NCBI RefSeq assembly: GCF_024320785.1
Contig: NZ_JANDBC010000002.1
Location: forward strand, 248,001-312,000
Reading direction: 5' to 3'
Length of the DNA stretch: 64,000 bases
Source of the DNA: Gracilimonas sediminicola
GTDB taxonomy: Bacteria > Bacteroidota > Rhodothermia > Balneolales > Balneolaceae
Below the pieces are notes generated by a model, which was not told the origin of the DNA, searched no databases, and saw only the letters and a list, made by a program, of their open reading frames with translations. The position numbers and the translations under genes are program-made. Below are positions 19,106 to 27,393 of the stretch, one piece after another (the first letter of the stretch is position 1; each line of letters opens with the position of its first letter).

Positions 19106-19236
19106 TTATACTGTTTAAGAATTCGAAAGTGTTGCTAAAGGTAACCTTTGTGCAGGTTCCAGCATTCTTAAATCATGAAAAGCCTTGTAAAAGATTGTTT
19201 GTAATCCAGAGCCTGATATCTGATCAGTGCAACAAA

Positions 19237-19269
19237 AAAAGCGATGCAGGAATATCCTACATCGCTTTT
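19237..19269 (-). terminator. Terminator downstream of trxA
   Basis: A 14-bp stem with one mismatch (aaaagcgatgcagg / cctacatcgctttt) and a 5-base loop lies 20 bases past the thioredoxin stop. On the minus strand a run of T follows. Confidence 0.85.
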
Positions 19270-19289
19270 ATAATCGTAAAACTACTTGC

Positions 19290-19616
19290 TTAAGCTACCT
19301 GAGCTTCAAGCTGTTTGCTGAGCTGTGATTTTGGAACAGCTCCAACTATTTGGTCTACTACTTCACCATTCTTGAAAATCAACAGGGAAGGGATGCTACG
19401 GATACCATATTTAACGGATACTTCCGGATTGCTATCCACATCTACTTTTCCAATTTTTGCTTTTCCTTCGTATTCACCGGCCAATTCTTCAACAATCGGA
19501 CCTATCATTCGGCAAGGTCCACACCATTCAGCCCAAAAATCAACTAATACAGGTTTGTCTGAATTCAGTACTTCATCATCAAAATTGGAGTCGGTTAACT
19601 CGATTGGTTTTGACAT
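19290..19616 (-). CDS. trxA: Thioredoxin
   Basis: This 108-residue cytoplasmic disulfide reductase has the active site WCGPC (Cys32, Cys35), preceded by VLVDFWAE and followed by the cis-Pro loop [13 protein letters not shown]. Length and motifs are those of classic thioredoxin. It is a monocistronic gene with its own terminator. The ATG at 19616 gives the normal N terminus ([17 protein letters not shown]). Confidence 0.96.
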   Translation of the reverse strand: MSKPIELTDSNFDDEVLNSDKPVLVDFWAEWCGPCRMIGPIVEELAGEYEGKAKIGKVDVDSNPEVSVKYGIRSIPSLLIFKNGEVVDQIVGAVPKSQLSKQLEAQVA

Positions 19617-19805
19617 ATCTTTTATTTCTTTATTGAGTGTTCATCAATTCTGAACAAATATCGGAATAATTCATTCAACATTACACATTCTTTTAAATTA
19701 TTGGGGTAATAGCGGGGGTTTATGAGTTGGAGGGGTGAGGATTTGAGTTACGAGTTGCTGAGTACATATTGGTCATTGGAATTTGGTGCTTGGCACTTAA
19801 CCAAC

Positions 19806-22800
19806 TTAACTCCCATGCACCAGCTGCACCGCCTCTTCACCCAACACATCGCGTAAACCCCGCAGTAAATCATCATTCGGTTCAACCACAAAATTTCGAA
19901 CGTTCATTTTGATCGGCGCATTCGCCTCTTCACTGTGAACGGCCAGTTTAACCTGGGTGCTTCCCTTATTAATGGAAAACAGAGTTTCGATCTGCTTAAG
20001 ATGGTCTTTCTCCAGGTCAGAGGTCTTCAAGCTTATTCTAAGATTCAACTGCTCCTGGAATTTCTCACGCAGATTTTCAACACGTTCAAATGAGTTTGCT
20101 ATTACTTTGGGCTGACCGCTTCGTGTATCCACGGTTCCATCGATAAACAACACATTATCGGTTTGAAGAAGCCCCATGTACTTATCATAGGTTGAACTAA
20201 AAGCGATAACCTCGGTGGAATTATTAAGGTCTTCAACTTGAAGGAAAGCAAACGGACGGCCTTTCTTATCGGTAACCCTTTTTACACCTGTTATAATGGC
20301 GATGAACCGAATATCCTGCCGGTCGTTCATCTGACCAAAAACCTCATCACTGAGGTTCTGTTTTCCAAACAATCGAATTTCTTCTTTGAACCGGCTTAAC
20401 GGGTGTCCACTCAGGTAAAACCCGATAAGATCCCGTTCCTTATTAAGCCGTTCAATTTGAGTCCATGGGTGAACTTCCTGCAGCTTCGGCTCCTGTAAAG
20501 CCGCGCTTCCGCTTTCCCCGCCAAACAGGTTCCCCTGATTCAGGCGAATCTCCTCTTGCTTGCGCACAGCATAAGCCAGAATGTCCTCCAGCGAATGATG
20601 CAACTGCGCCCGGTTTGGATTCAGCGTATCGAAAGCGCCGGCTATAATTAAACTCTCCAGCGTTTTCCGGTTGCAGACTTTGAGGTCAACCCGCGTTGCA
20701 AAATCAAAAATGGAGGTGAAATCCCCGTTTTCTTCCCGTTCTTCCACAATATGCTGTATGGCTGAAGAACCCACTCCTTTGATAGCCGACATTCCGTACT
20801 GTACGCGTCCTTCTTTCGGACGGAATTTACCCCATGCCGTATTGATATTCGGCGGGTCCACCGGAATATTCATACGCTGACATTCCTCAATAAAAGCCGA
20901 CACCTTATCGATGTTGCTCATATTGTGAGTCATAACCGCTGCCATGTACTCAGCCGGGTAATTGGCTTTAAAATACATGGTGTGGTAGGCTACTACCGAG
21001 TAAGCCGCCGAGTGAGATTTGTTAAATCCATAACCCGCAAACATGGCCATCTTATCAAAGACCTGCTTGGCGGTTTTCTCATCATATCCTTTCTCAACCG
21101 CCTGTTTGACAAACTTCTCTTCTTCCGGCGGAAGGAGTTCCGGCTTCTTCTTACCCATGATTCGGCGGAGTACATCCGCTTCACCGAGTGAGTAGCCACC
21201 CATTCGCTGTGCCACCTTCATGATCTGCTCCTGGTAGATCATAATTCCGTAAGTTGGTTCCAGCAGCTCGATTAAATCCTCGTGATCGTATTCTACTTTC
21301 TCCCGTCCGTGCTTACGCTCGATATAATCCGGAATGAACTGCATAGGACCCGGTCGGTACAAGGCGTTCATGGCAATCAAGTCGTTGATGCTGGTCGGCT
21401 TCAGGTTCTTGAGGTGCTTGCGCATCCCGTCACTCTCAAACTGGAAAATTCCGGCCGTTCCACCCTGCTGGAATACTTTATAGGTAGCTTCATCATCCAG
21501 GGGAATATCATCCAGGTTATACTCCTTACCGTAATTTTCTTTCACATAACCGATGGCTGTTTTCAGGATAGACAGGGTTTTCAGCCCCAAAAAGTCCATC
21601 TTCAGCATACCGGCATTTTCAATTACACTACCGTCAAACTGCGTTACATAGAGATCTGCATCTTTGGCCGTACTGACTGGAATGTATTCGGTGAGTTTAT
21701 CGGGGGCAATGATAACACCAGCAGCATGAATCCCTGTATTCCGTACCGACCCTTCAAGAACGTAAGCCATTCGCAAGGTTTCGGCTTCCAGCCCTTCCCC
21801 ATCCCGAATATCGCGGAGTTCTTTTACCTCAGCAAAAGCATCATCAAGAGAAGTTCCGGGGCGTTCCGGCACCAATTTAGCGATACGGTCAGCATCGGCC
21901 AGCGGAAGGTCGAGCACCCGGGCAACATCCCGAACTGACGAACGAGCTGCCATCGACCCAAAGGTGATGATATGCGCCACCTGATCTTTGCCGTATTTAT
22001 TCACCACATATTCGATAACCCGTTGTCGCCCGTCATCATCAAAGTCAATATCGATATCGGGCATAGACACACGCTCCGGGTTCAGGAAACGCTCAAAAAG
22101 CAGGTCATACTCCAGTGGATCGATATTGGTAATCCCGGTGCAATAGGCTACTACCGAACCCGCGGCAGAACCCCTTCCCGGACCTACGTAAACGCCCATA
22201 TCGCGGGCAGCAGCAATAAAATCCTGTACAATAAGGAAGTATCCGGCGAAACCCATTTCCTGAATAATACCGAGCTCCAGTTCAATACGTTCTTCCACCT
22301 CATCGGTCATTTCCTCGTAGCGTGGCTTGGCTCCTTCATACGTTAGGTGACGCAGGTAGGCATCTTCGGTATCAAAACCTTCGGGAAGCTCAAAGTTGGG
22401 CAGAATCACATCCCGCTCCAGCTTAATAGGCTCAATTTTATCAACAATATCCTGCGTGCTCTCGATGGCGGAAGGCATGTCCACAAAGAGCTCCTTCATC
22501 TGGTCCTGTGTCTTGAAGTAGAACTCATCATTCGGGAATCCATAACGGTAACCACGGCCTCTCCCTTTGGGTGTGCTCATCAGTTCGCCATCATCAATAC
22601 AAATCAGGGCATCATGGGCTTTGGCGTCTTCCTCTTCAAGGTAAAACACGTTGTTCGTGGCAACCAGCTTCACCCCATACTTTTCAGAATAGCTTTTGAA
22701 TACTTCATTCACCCGTTTTTCTTCTTCCAGACCGTGATTCAATACTTCCAGGTAAAAATCATCCCCGAAGGTATCCATCCACCACTGCAATTCTTCTTCG

Positions 22801-24020
22801 GCAAACTCTTCTCCTTTGTTCAGAATCAGGTCGGCCAGCCAGCCCCGCACTCCTCCACTAAGGCAGATGATATCTTCCGAATACTCAGCAATTACCTCTT
22901 TATCGATTCGGGGATACTTATAGTAATACCCTTCCGTAAAACCGATAGAGCTAAGTTTGGAGAGATTTTTATACCCATTCATGTTCTTGGCAAACATCGG
23001 GATTTGATAGCGCCTGTCTTTATTATCACGGGTGAATTTCTTCTGAAGCCGGTCCTCAACCACATAAAACTCACAACCAATAATCGGTTTGATATCCGCA
23101 GCATGGGCCGCTGCCGCAAAGGCAAAAGCACCGTACATATTTCCGAGGTCGGCGAGTCCCACTGCCGACATTCCCTCAGCCTTAGCTTTGGCTACTAATT
23201 CTTTAATTCCGGCCGTTGCCTGAAGTACTGAAAACTTGGAGTGATTGTGAAGATGGGTAAAAGTCGCCTTCTCAATCAGCTCAGCATCAACCCCGTCTTG
23301 ATCTCCACTTTTTTTTTGAGCCGCTTTTTCTTCGTCGGTTTGCTTGGTCTTGAAGCGGGACGGGGAAACCAGATCAATATACTCTTCCCGTTTTATATAA
23401 CTTTGCGACGACTCATACAGCTTCGCATCCATCGGGAAATTGACCTTGGTCGCCCCAATTCTGACCATTTCCAGGAAACAACGGGCGGTAGCCTCTACAT
23501 CAGCGGCGGCATCGTGAGCGTCTTCAAAGCCTTTATCAAATAAAGCATGGTGTAATTCTCCCAACGACGGCCATTTGTAATTACCACCGCGTCCGCCTTC
23601 GATTTTAGCTACATCCGTACCGTCATCTTTAGTATCAATCTTGGGCTTGTCGATAATGGCGGAGGGTATCTTCTTTCGAAGATATTCTGCCCCCATGATC
23701 TTTTCATCAAAACTGACATTATGCCCGATCAGGAAATGTGCCCTGTCTATATCCTTTGAAAATTCCTTCAGAACAAACTCAAGATCTACCCCTTCTTCAT
23801 TTGCCCTTTCGGTAGAAATACCATGAATTTTTTCCGAGTTGAAAGGAATAGTAAACCCTTCCGGCTTCACGATATAGTTACCACTGTTGATAAGCTTTCC
23901 GGTATGATCGTGAAGTTGCCATGCAAGCTGAACCAACCGGGGCCAGTTATCCAAATCGGTGATGGGAGCAGAAAAGTCGTTCGGTAAACCGGTGGTCTCG
24001 GTATCAAATATCAGATACAT
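19806..24020 (-). CDS. dnaE: DNA polymerase III alpha subunit with fused N-terminal 3'-5' exonuclease
   Basis: This 1404-residue replicative polymerase carries its own proofreading domain. Residues 1-190 form a DnaQ-like DEDDh exonuclease: FDTETTG (Asp6, Glu8), GHNVSFDEK (Asp105), AHDAAADVEAT (His169, Asp174). The PHP domain spans about 251-480, but several metal ligands known from active PHP domains are replaced: ADLGN at 290-294 where TDHGN is expected, SGG at 388-390 for SGC, and TNNVFY at 455-460 for TNDGHY. The polymerase core has GPGRGSAAGS (about 614) and the catalytic Asp triad in MPDIDIDFDDDGR (655, 657, 659). HhH and OB-fold modules close the C terminus (FAFLQVEDLNNSTEVIAF). The start is the ATG at 24020. 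Confidence 0.96.
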   Translation of the reverse strand: MYLIFDTETTGLPNDFSAPITDLDNWPRLVQLAWQLHDHTGKLINSGNYIVKPEGFTIPFNSEKIHGISTERANEEGVDLEFVLKEFSKDIDRAHFLIGHNVSFDEKIMGAEYLRKKIPSAIIDKPKIDTKDDGTDVAKIEGGRGGNYKWPSLGELHHALFDKGFEDAHDAAADVEATARCFLEMVRIGATKVNFPMDAKLYESSQSYIKREEYIDLVSPSRFKTKQTDEEKAAQKKSGDQDGVDAELIEKATFTHLHNHSKFSVLQATAGIKELVAKAKAEGMSAVGLADLGNMYGAFAFAAAAHAADIKPIIGCEFYVVEDRLQKKFTRDNKDRRYQIPMFAKNMNGYKNLSKLSSIGFTEGYYYKYPRIDKEVIAEYSEDIICLSGGVRGWLADLILNKGEEFAEEELQWWMDTFGDDFYLEVLNHGLEEEKRVNEVFKSYSEKYGVKLVATNNVFYLEEEDAKAHDALICIDDGELMSTPKGRGRGYRYGFPNDEFYFKTQDQMKELFVDMPSAIESTQDIVDKIEPIKLERDVILPNFELPEGFDTEDAYLRHLTYEGAKPRYEEMTDEVEERIELELGIIQEMGFAGYFLIVQDFIAAARDMGVYVGPGRGSAAGSVVAYCTGITNIDPLEYDLLFERFLNPERVSMPDIDIDFDDDGRQRVIEYVVNKYGKDQVAHIITFGSMAARSSVRDVARVLDLPLADADRIAKLVPERPGTSLDDAFAEVKELRDIRDGEGLEAETLRMAYVLEGSVRNTGIHAAGVIIAPDKLTEYIPVSTAKDADLYVTQFDGSVIENAGMLKMDFLGLKTLSILKTAIGYVKENYGKEYNLDDIPLDDEATYKVFQQGGTAGIFQFESDGMRKHLKNLKPTSINDLIAMNALYRPGPMQFIPDYIERKHGREKVEYDHEDLIELLEPTYGIMIYQEQIMKVAQRMGGYSLGEADVLRRIMGKKKPELLPPEEEKFVKQAVEKGYDEKTAKQVFDKMAMFAGYGFNKSHSAAYSVVAYHTMYFKANYPAEYMAAVMTHNMSNIDKVSAFIEECQRMNIPVDPPNINTAWGKFRPKEGRVQYGMSAIKGVGSSAIQHIVEEREENGDFTSIFDFATRVDLKVCNRKTLESLIIAGAFDTLNPNRAQLHHSLEDILAYAVRKQEEIRLNQGNLFGGESGSAALQEPKLQEVHPWTQIERLNKERDLIGFYLSGHPLSRFKEEIRLFGKQNLSDEVFGQMNDRQDIRFIAIITGVKRVTDKKGRPFAFLQVEDLNNSTEVIAFSSTYDKYMGLLQTDNVLFIDGTVDTRSGQPKVIANSFERVENLREKFQEQLNLRISLKTSDLEKDHLKQIETLFSINKGSTQVKLAVHSEEANAPIKMNVRNFVVEPNDDLLRGLRDVLGEEAVQLVHGS

Positions 24021-24036
24021 ATACTATAGGCTTGCA

Positions 24037-24044
24037 CAAATTTA
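24037..24044 (-). promoter_or_regulatory. Possible -7 element upstream of dnaE
   Basis: Read on the minus strand this is TAAATTTG, an exact TAnnTTTG match, 16 bases before the dnaE start. It implies a very short leader. No convincing -33 TTG lies at the right distance, so confidence is low. Confidence 0.3.
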
Positions 24045-24188
24045 GATTAATTTTCTGGTAAATATAGTAAGTCCACAACCCGATTGTAATTAGTTTCCGG
24101 GTTTTGCAAAAATATCTGCGGTGGTTTCAAGTTATAGCTAAAGAAATCAAAGACAACCTACTGGTATTCTGTCTTATAATTCATAACA

Positions 24189-24225
24189 TACTTTTCTAAA
24201 AATCTTTTGTAAGATTAGAAAAGTA
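24189..24225. promoter_or_regulatory. Near-perfect hairpin/palindrome upstream of the 24280 gene
   Basis: A 9-bp arm (tacttttct / agaaaagta) encloses a 6-bp inner stem (aatctt / aagatt) around a ttgt loop, with a 3-base bulge on one side. It lies 54 bases upstream of the ATG at 24280, in the divergent region between dnaE and the exported unknown. It may be an operator or a leader hairpin. Confidence 0.5.
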
Positions 24226-24279
24226 AGATAATTTACAACCACAGTTACTCATAGCAGCACCAATCAAAAATTTAAAGAC

Positions 24280-25029
24280 ATGAAGACGCTCAATTATATT
24301 TTATTTACTCTGCTTGTCGCCTCATTTACATCAGTTGCTCACGGACAAGTTGAAGACCCTGTCGATTATCAAACGGTACCAATAACCAATCAGGCCGGAA
24401 CACAAATTTACACTGAAGATTCCAAGGATGTTGTTGGTAGTCCACTTATAAAAGATTCTTTCAAAAACGGGCGCATTCTTTTCGACTCTAATAAGGCTTC
24501 GGAGATAATGCCCTTAAACTTCGATGCCTATCGAAATCAGGTTCTGTTTATTAAAGATGATCAAATTCGGGTACTGAACACCAATAATGTCAGAGGTTTT
24601 GTATTTGAAAAACCGGCCGACTTCGCTTCGTCTGATAAAGTTCAGGAAGTATTTACTCTGCAGCTTAGAAATGAGGAATTCGGTTTTAGGGAACCTACAC
24701 CTGTACAGGTATTATACAATCAAAAAACAGGACTTAAACTTCTGGCTTTGCATAGATCAAACCTGATGAAAGGGAATAATAAAGATCCATTTACAGGAAA
24801 AGTTACTGACCGTTACATAAGTGATACAGAGTACTTTCTTCAGACCAGAGATGGTAAAATTACAGAACTTCGTCGCCTCCGCGACAAAGACATTATGAAT
24901 GTACTGGGTAAGAAGTACAAAAAAGAGCTCAAATCGTTTATCAAAAAGAATGACCTTGACGGAAAGTCCCAAAAAGATCTGGTGAAATTACTTGCTTACT
25001 ATGACACCAATATTGCGCAGAGTTCTTAA
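24280..25029 (+). CDS. Exported protein of unknown function
   Basis: This 249-residue protein has a signal peptide (1-22, ending VAHGQ). The mature part begins with VEDPVDYQTVPITNQAGTQI, then a beta-rich region (about 60-160, with ILFDSNKASEIMPLNFDAYR and VQVLYNQKTGLKLLALHRS), and a Lys-rich helical C terminus (about 195-249, KYKKELKSFIKKNDLDGKSQ). The general appearance is that of the many uncharacterised periplasmic or outer-membrane-associated proteins of Bacteroidota. I assign no function. It is a single gene preceded by the hairpin at 24189-24225 and converging on the acylphosphatase gene without an obvious terminator. Confidence 0.7.
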   Translation: MKTLNYILFTLLVASFTSVAHGQVEDPVDYQTVPITNQAGTQIYTEDSKDVVGSPLIKDSFKNGRILFDSNKASEIMPLNFDAYRNQVLFIKDDQIRVLNTNNVRGFVFEKPADFASSDKVQEVFTLQLRNEEFGFREPTPVQVLYNQKTGLKLLALHRSNLMKGNNKDPFTGKVTDRYISDTEYFLQTRDGKITELRRLRDKDIMNVLGKKYKKELKSFIKKNDLDGKSQKDLVKLLAYYDTNIAQSS

Positions 25030-25047
25030 CCTATTTTGGAAGGTGCA

Positions 25048-25317
25048 TTAAAACCGAACCTTGAATTCGGTAAATGCATCTTTTTCTTCTTCCTCTTCCA
25101 CATCAATGCTTTGAACATACGCTGAGCGTGGGCCTTTCTTGCACTTTTCGATGAGCTGATCTACAAGCTTCTCATCTCCTTCGAACACGGCTTCCACGCG
25201 ACCGTCCGGCAGGTTCCTGACCCAGCCTTTTACCCCAAGCGAACGGGCTTTGGTTTTTGTGAAATGCCGAAAGCCTACCCCCTGAACGCGCCCGGATAAG
25301 AAAATATGTTTCTTCAC
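25048..25317 (-). CDS. acyP: Acylphosphatase
   Basis: This 89-residue cytoplasmic enzyme hydrolyses acyl phosphates such as acetyl phosphate and 1,3-bisphosphoglycerate. The family signature GRVQGVGFRHF (catalytic Arg17) and GWVRNLPDGRVEAVFEG (catalytic Asn35) are intact. Length is normal. A short acidic run (EEEEEKD) near the C terminus is unusual but lies outside the active site. It diverges from the oxyR gene. Confidence 0.93.
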   Translation of the reverse strand: MKKHIFLSGRVQGVGFRHFTKTKARSLGVKGWVRNLPDGRVEAVFEGDEKLVDQLIEKCKKGPRSAYVQSIDVEEEEEKDAFTEFKVRF

Positions 25318-25411
25318 AAATCTACCTTTTTGTATTTAATGTTCTATTTTAGGTCTGCTAATATTATAAAAAGGTTTCTTTACCTTAGAGTTCAATTATT
25401 ATACAAAGAAT

Positions 25412-26344
25412 ATGACCTTAACCCAGCTCTCATACATCGTTGCTGTTGACAAACACCGGCACTTTGCCACTGCAGCTCAGAAAATCTATATCACCCAGCC
25501 GACCCTCAGCATGCAAATTCAAAAGCTGGAGGATGAATTAGGTGTACTTATTTTTGACCGCTCAAAAACACCGGTAGTTCCTACCGCAATGGGGGAAGAA
25601 ATTATTGAGCAGGCCAAGCTGATCTTAAGCGGTGCCAAACATATTGAAGATATGGTTGCCGTTCAGGGAGATAACCTGAAAGGCACATTTCGGGTAGGTA
25701 TAATCCCAACCATAGCTCCCTATTTGGTTCCCCTTTTTCTGAAATCTTTTGTGGATACCTATCCTGAAGTTGAACTTATTTTTGAAGAAGCGTTGACCGC
25801 TGAAGTCCTGAAAGGCCTCAATGAAGACTATTTTGATGTGGGTATCATAGCCACGCCTACCGACAAGCATATGTACGAGAAAGATCTGTTTCTGGAGCCT
25901 TTTCTGGGTTATGTAAGTGTGGATCATGAATTAGCCAAAAAAGACAAGCTATGCATTGATGACCTGTATAAAGAAGATCTTTGGTTGCTGAACGAAGGAC
26001 ATTGCTTTCGGGATCAGACCATCAAAATTTGCAAGCAGAACAACGAGAAGCTCAATAAAGCGCCGATTATTTTTGAAAGCGGCAACCTGGAAACACTCAA
26101 GCGACTGGTAGAACAAAACTTTGGGATTACCCTGATGCCCTACCTGGCTATGGATGATTACGACACAAAGTGTGCGAACGGGGTGGTTAAGCAATTTGAA
26201 GACCCAATCCCTTCCCGAAAAATAAGATTGGTGTACAGCCGCGAGTTTTTAAAGAAGAACCTGATCGAAGCTTTTGCCGACCTTATCAAGCAATCCATCC
26301 CCGAAGAACTCGAATCTCAGGAAGAAGCGATGGTTATTGAATAA
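25412..26344 (+). CDS. oxyR: OxyR-type LysR-family peroxide-sensing regulator
   Basis: This 310-residue LysR-family activator has an N-terminal winged HTH (about 1-60, HFATAAQKIYITQPTLSMQI) and a periplasmic-binding-like effector domain (about 90-295). The motif NEGHCFRDQTIKIC places cysteines at 198 and 207. These correspond to the redox pair Cys199/Cys208 of E. coli OxyR (LEDGHCLRDQ...), so peroxide sensing by disulfide formation is likely. The C-terminal GNLETLKRLVEQNFGITLMP also matches OxyR. Its stop overlaps the start of the TerC-family gene by one base (TAATG), so the two are coexpressed. Confidence 0.92.
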   Translation: MTLTQLSYIVAVDKHRHFATAAQKIYITQPTLSMQIQKLEDELGVLIFDRSKTPVVPTAMGEEIIEQAKLILSGAKHIEDMVAVQGDNLKGTFRVGIIPTIAPYLVPLFLKSFVDTYPEVELIFEEALTAEVLKGLNEDYFDVGIIATPTDKHMYEKDLFLEPFLGYVSVDHELAKKDKLCIDDLYKEDLWLLNEGHCFRDQTIKICKQNNEKLNKAPIIFESGNLETLKRLVEQNFGITLMPYLAMDDYDTKCANGVVKQFEDPIPSRKIRLVYSREFLKKNLIEAFADLIKQSIPEELESQEEAMVIE

Positions 26345-27288
26345 TGGAACATAGCTTAACGCTCTGGATCATTTTCAACATTTTTATAGTAGCCATGCTG
26401 ATCGTGGACCTGATGGTCTTCAATCGCAATGAACACGAGATCACTATTAAGGAATCACTGATCTGGACGGGAGTCTGGATTTTCCTGGCGTGTGTTTTCG
26501 GAGTTGGGATTTACTTCTATATGGATCCGGCCAGCTCCCTCGACTACTTCACCGGCTACCTGATTGAAAAATCCCTCAGCGTGGATAACATATTCGTGTT
26601 TATCCTTGTGTTCTCCTATTTCGGCGTGCCGGCTAAATACCAGCATAAAGTACTTTTTTGGGGGATTTTCGGGGCACTAGTGCTTCGCTTTCTGTTCATC
26701 TTTTTAGGTGTGGCTCTTATAGAACGCTTTGAGTGGATCGTCTATATTTTTGGAGCTTTCCTGGTGTACACCGGAATCAAAATGGCATTTGAGATGGAGA
26801 AGGAAGTGCATCCCGAGCGCAATCCATTGTTAAAACTGACCCGCAAGTTCATTCCTGTTACCAATAAATTTGACGGCCCTCATTTCCTCACCCGTGTTGA
26901 TGGAAAGCTGATGGCTACCCCGCTTTTTGTAGTGCTTATTGTGATTGAAACCACCGATGTGGTTTTTGCCATCGACTCCATCCCGGCCATCCTCGCCATC
27001 ACTACCGACGAGTTTTTGGTTTACAGCTCCAACGCCTTCGCCATTTTAGGATTGCGTGCCCTCTACTTTGCCTTAAACGGAGTGATGAAGCTTTTCCATT
27101 ACCTGCACTACGGGTTGGCGGCCATACTATCTTTTGTAGGAATAAAAATGCTGATCGCCGAATTCTACCACGTTCCCACTCCCTGGGCATTAGGTTTTGT
27201 TGGCTTGGCTCTGATCGCTTCTATTTCCGCTTCCATATTCTTCCCCAAAGAAGACAAGGAAATGCCCAAGGCTCCGGAAGAAGAATAA
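26344..27288 (+). CDS. TerC/Alx-family membrane protein, probable metal (Mn) exporter
   Basis: This 314-residue inner membrane protein has about nine hydrophobic segments. It carries the TerC/Alx signature EKSLSVDNIFVFILVFSYF (about 76-94), with the charged residues within membrane helices thought to bind cation, and IETTDVVFAIDSIPAILAIT (about 202-221). Alx- and MeeF/TerC-type proteins have been linked to manganese efflux. It overlaps the oxyR stop by one base, and a link between peroxide response and manganese handling is a reasonable inference. The region after the stop contains a strong inverted repeat (27306-27377). Confidence 0.9.
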   Translation: MEHSLTLWIIFNIFIVAMLIVDLMVFNRNEHEITIKESLIWTGVWIFLACVFGVGIYFYMDPASSLDYFTGYLIEKSLSVDNIFVFILVFSYFGVPAKYQHKVLFWGIFGALVLRFLFIFLGVALIERFEWIVYIFGAFLVYTGIKMAFEMEKEVHPERNPLLKLTRKFIPVTNKFDGPHFLTRVDGKLMATPLFVVLIVIETTDVVFAIDSIPAILAITTDEFLVYSSNAFAILGLRALYFALNGVMKLFHYLHYGLAAILSFVGIKMLIAEFYHVPTPWALGFVGLALIASISASIFFPKEDKEMPKAPEEE

Positions 27289-27305
27289 ATTCAAATCACT
27301 TCAAA

Positions 27306-27377
27306 AATCGATAATTCGGTCGATCGTTAGTCGCAATTCATTAGATTTATGAATGATCGATCGACCGATTAGCGATT
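27306..27377. repeat. 20-bp near-perfect inverted repeat between converging genes
   Basis: The arms are 27306-27326 and 27358-27377. Their cores tcggtcgatcg / cgatcgaccga pair perfectly over 11 bp, and the outer aatcg.ta / ta.cgatt parts extend the pairing. Inner attcat / atgaat segments can form a second stem. It has no U-tract. It sits between the terC and SQR-like genes and could act as a transcription barrier, binding site or repeat element. Confidence 0.6.
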
Positions 27378-27393
27378 GGCGAAGTGGACAACA

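Noticed and set aside
19700-19802. Repetitive A/T and G/T-rich text before dnaE's stop
   Set aside because: Only loosely repetitive, with no clear palindrome or match elsewhere in the window.
21282-23198. Long plus-strand open frames (218 and 283 codons) inside dnaE
   Set aside because: They lie opposite a strongly conserved polymerase gene, have no family features, and reflect codon bias of the minus-strand gene.
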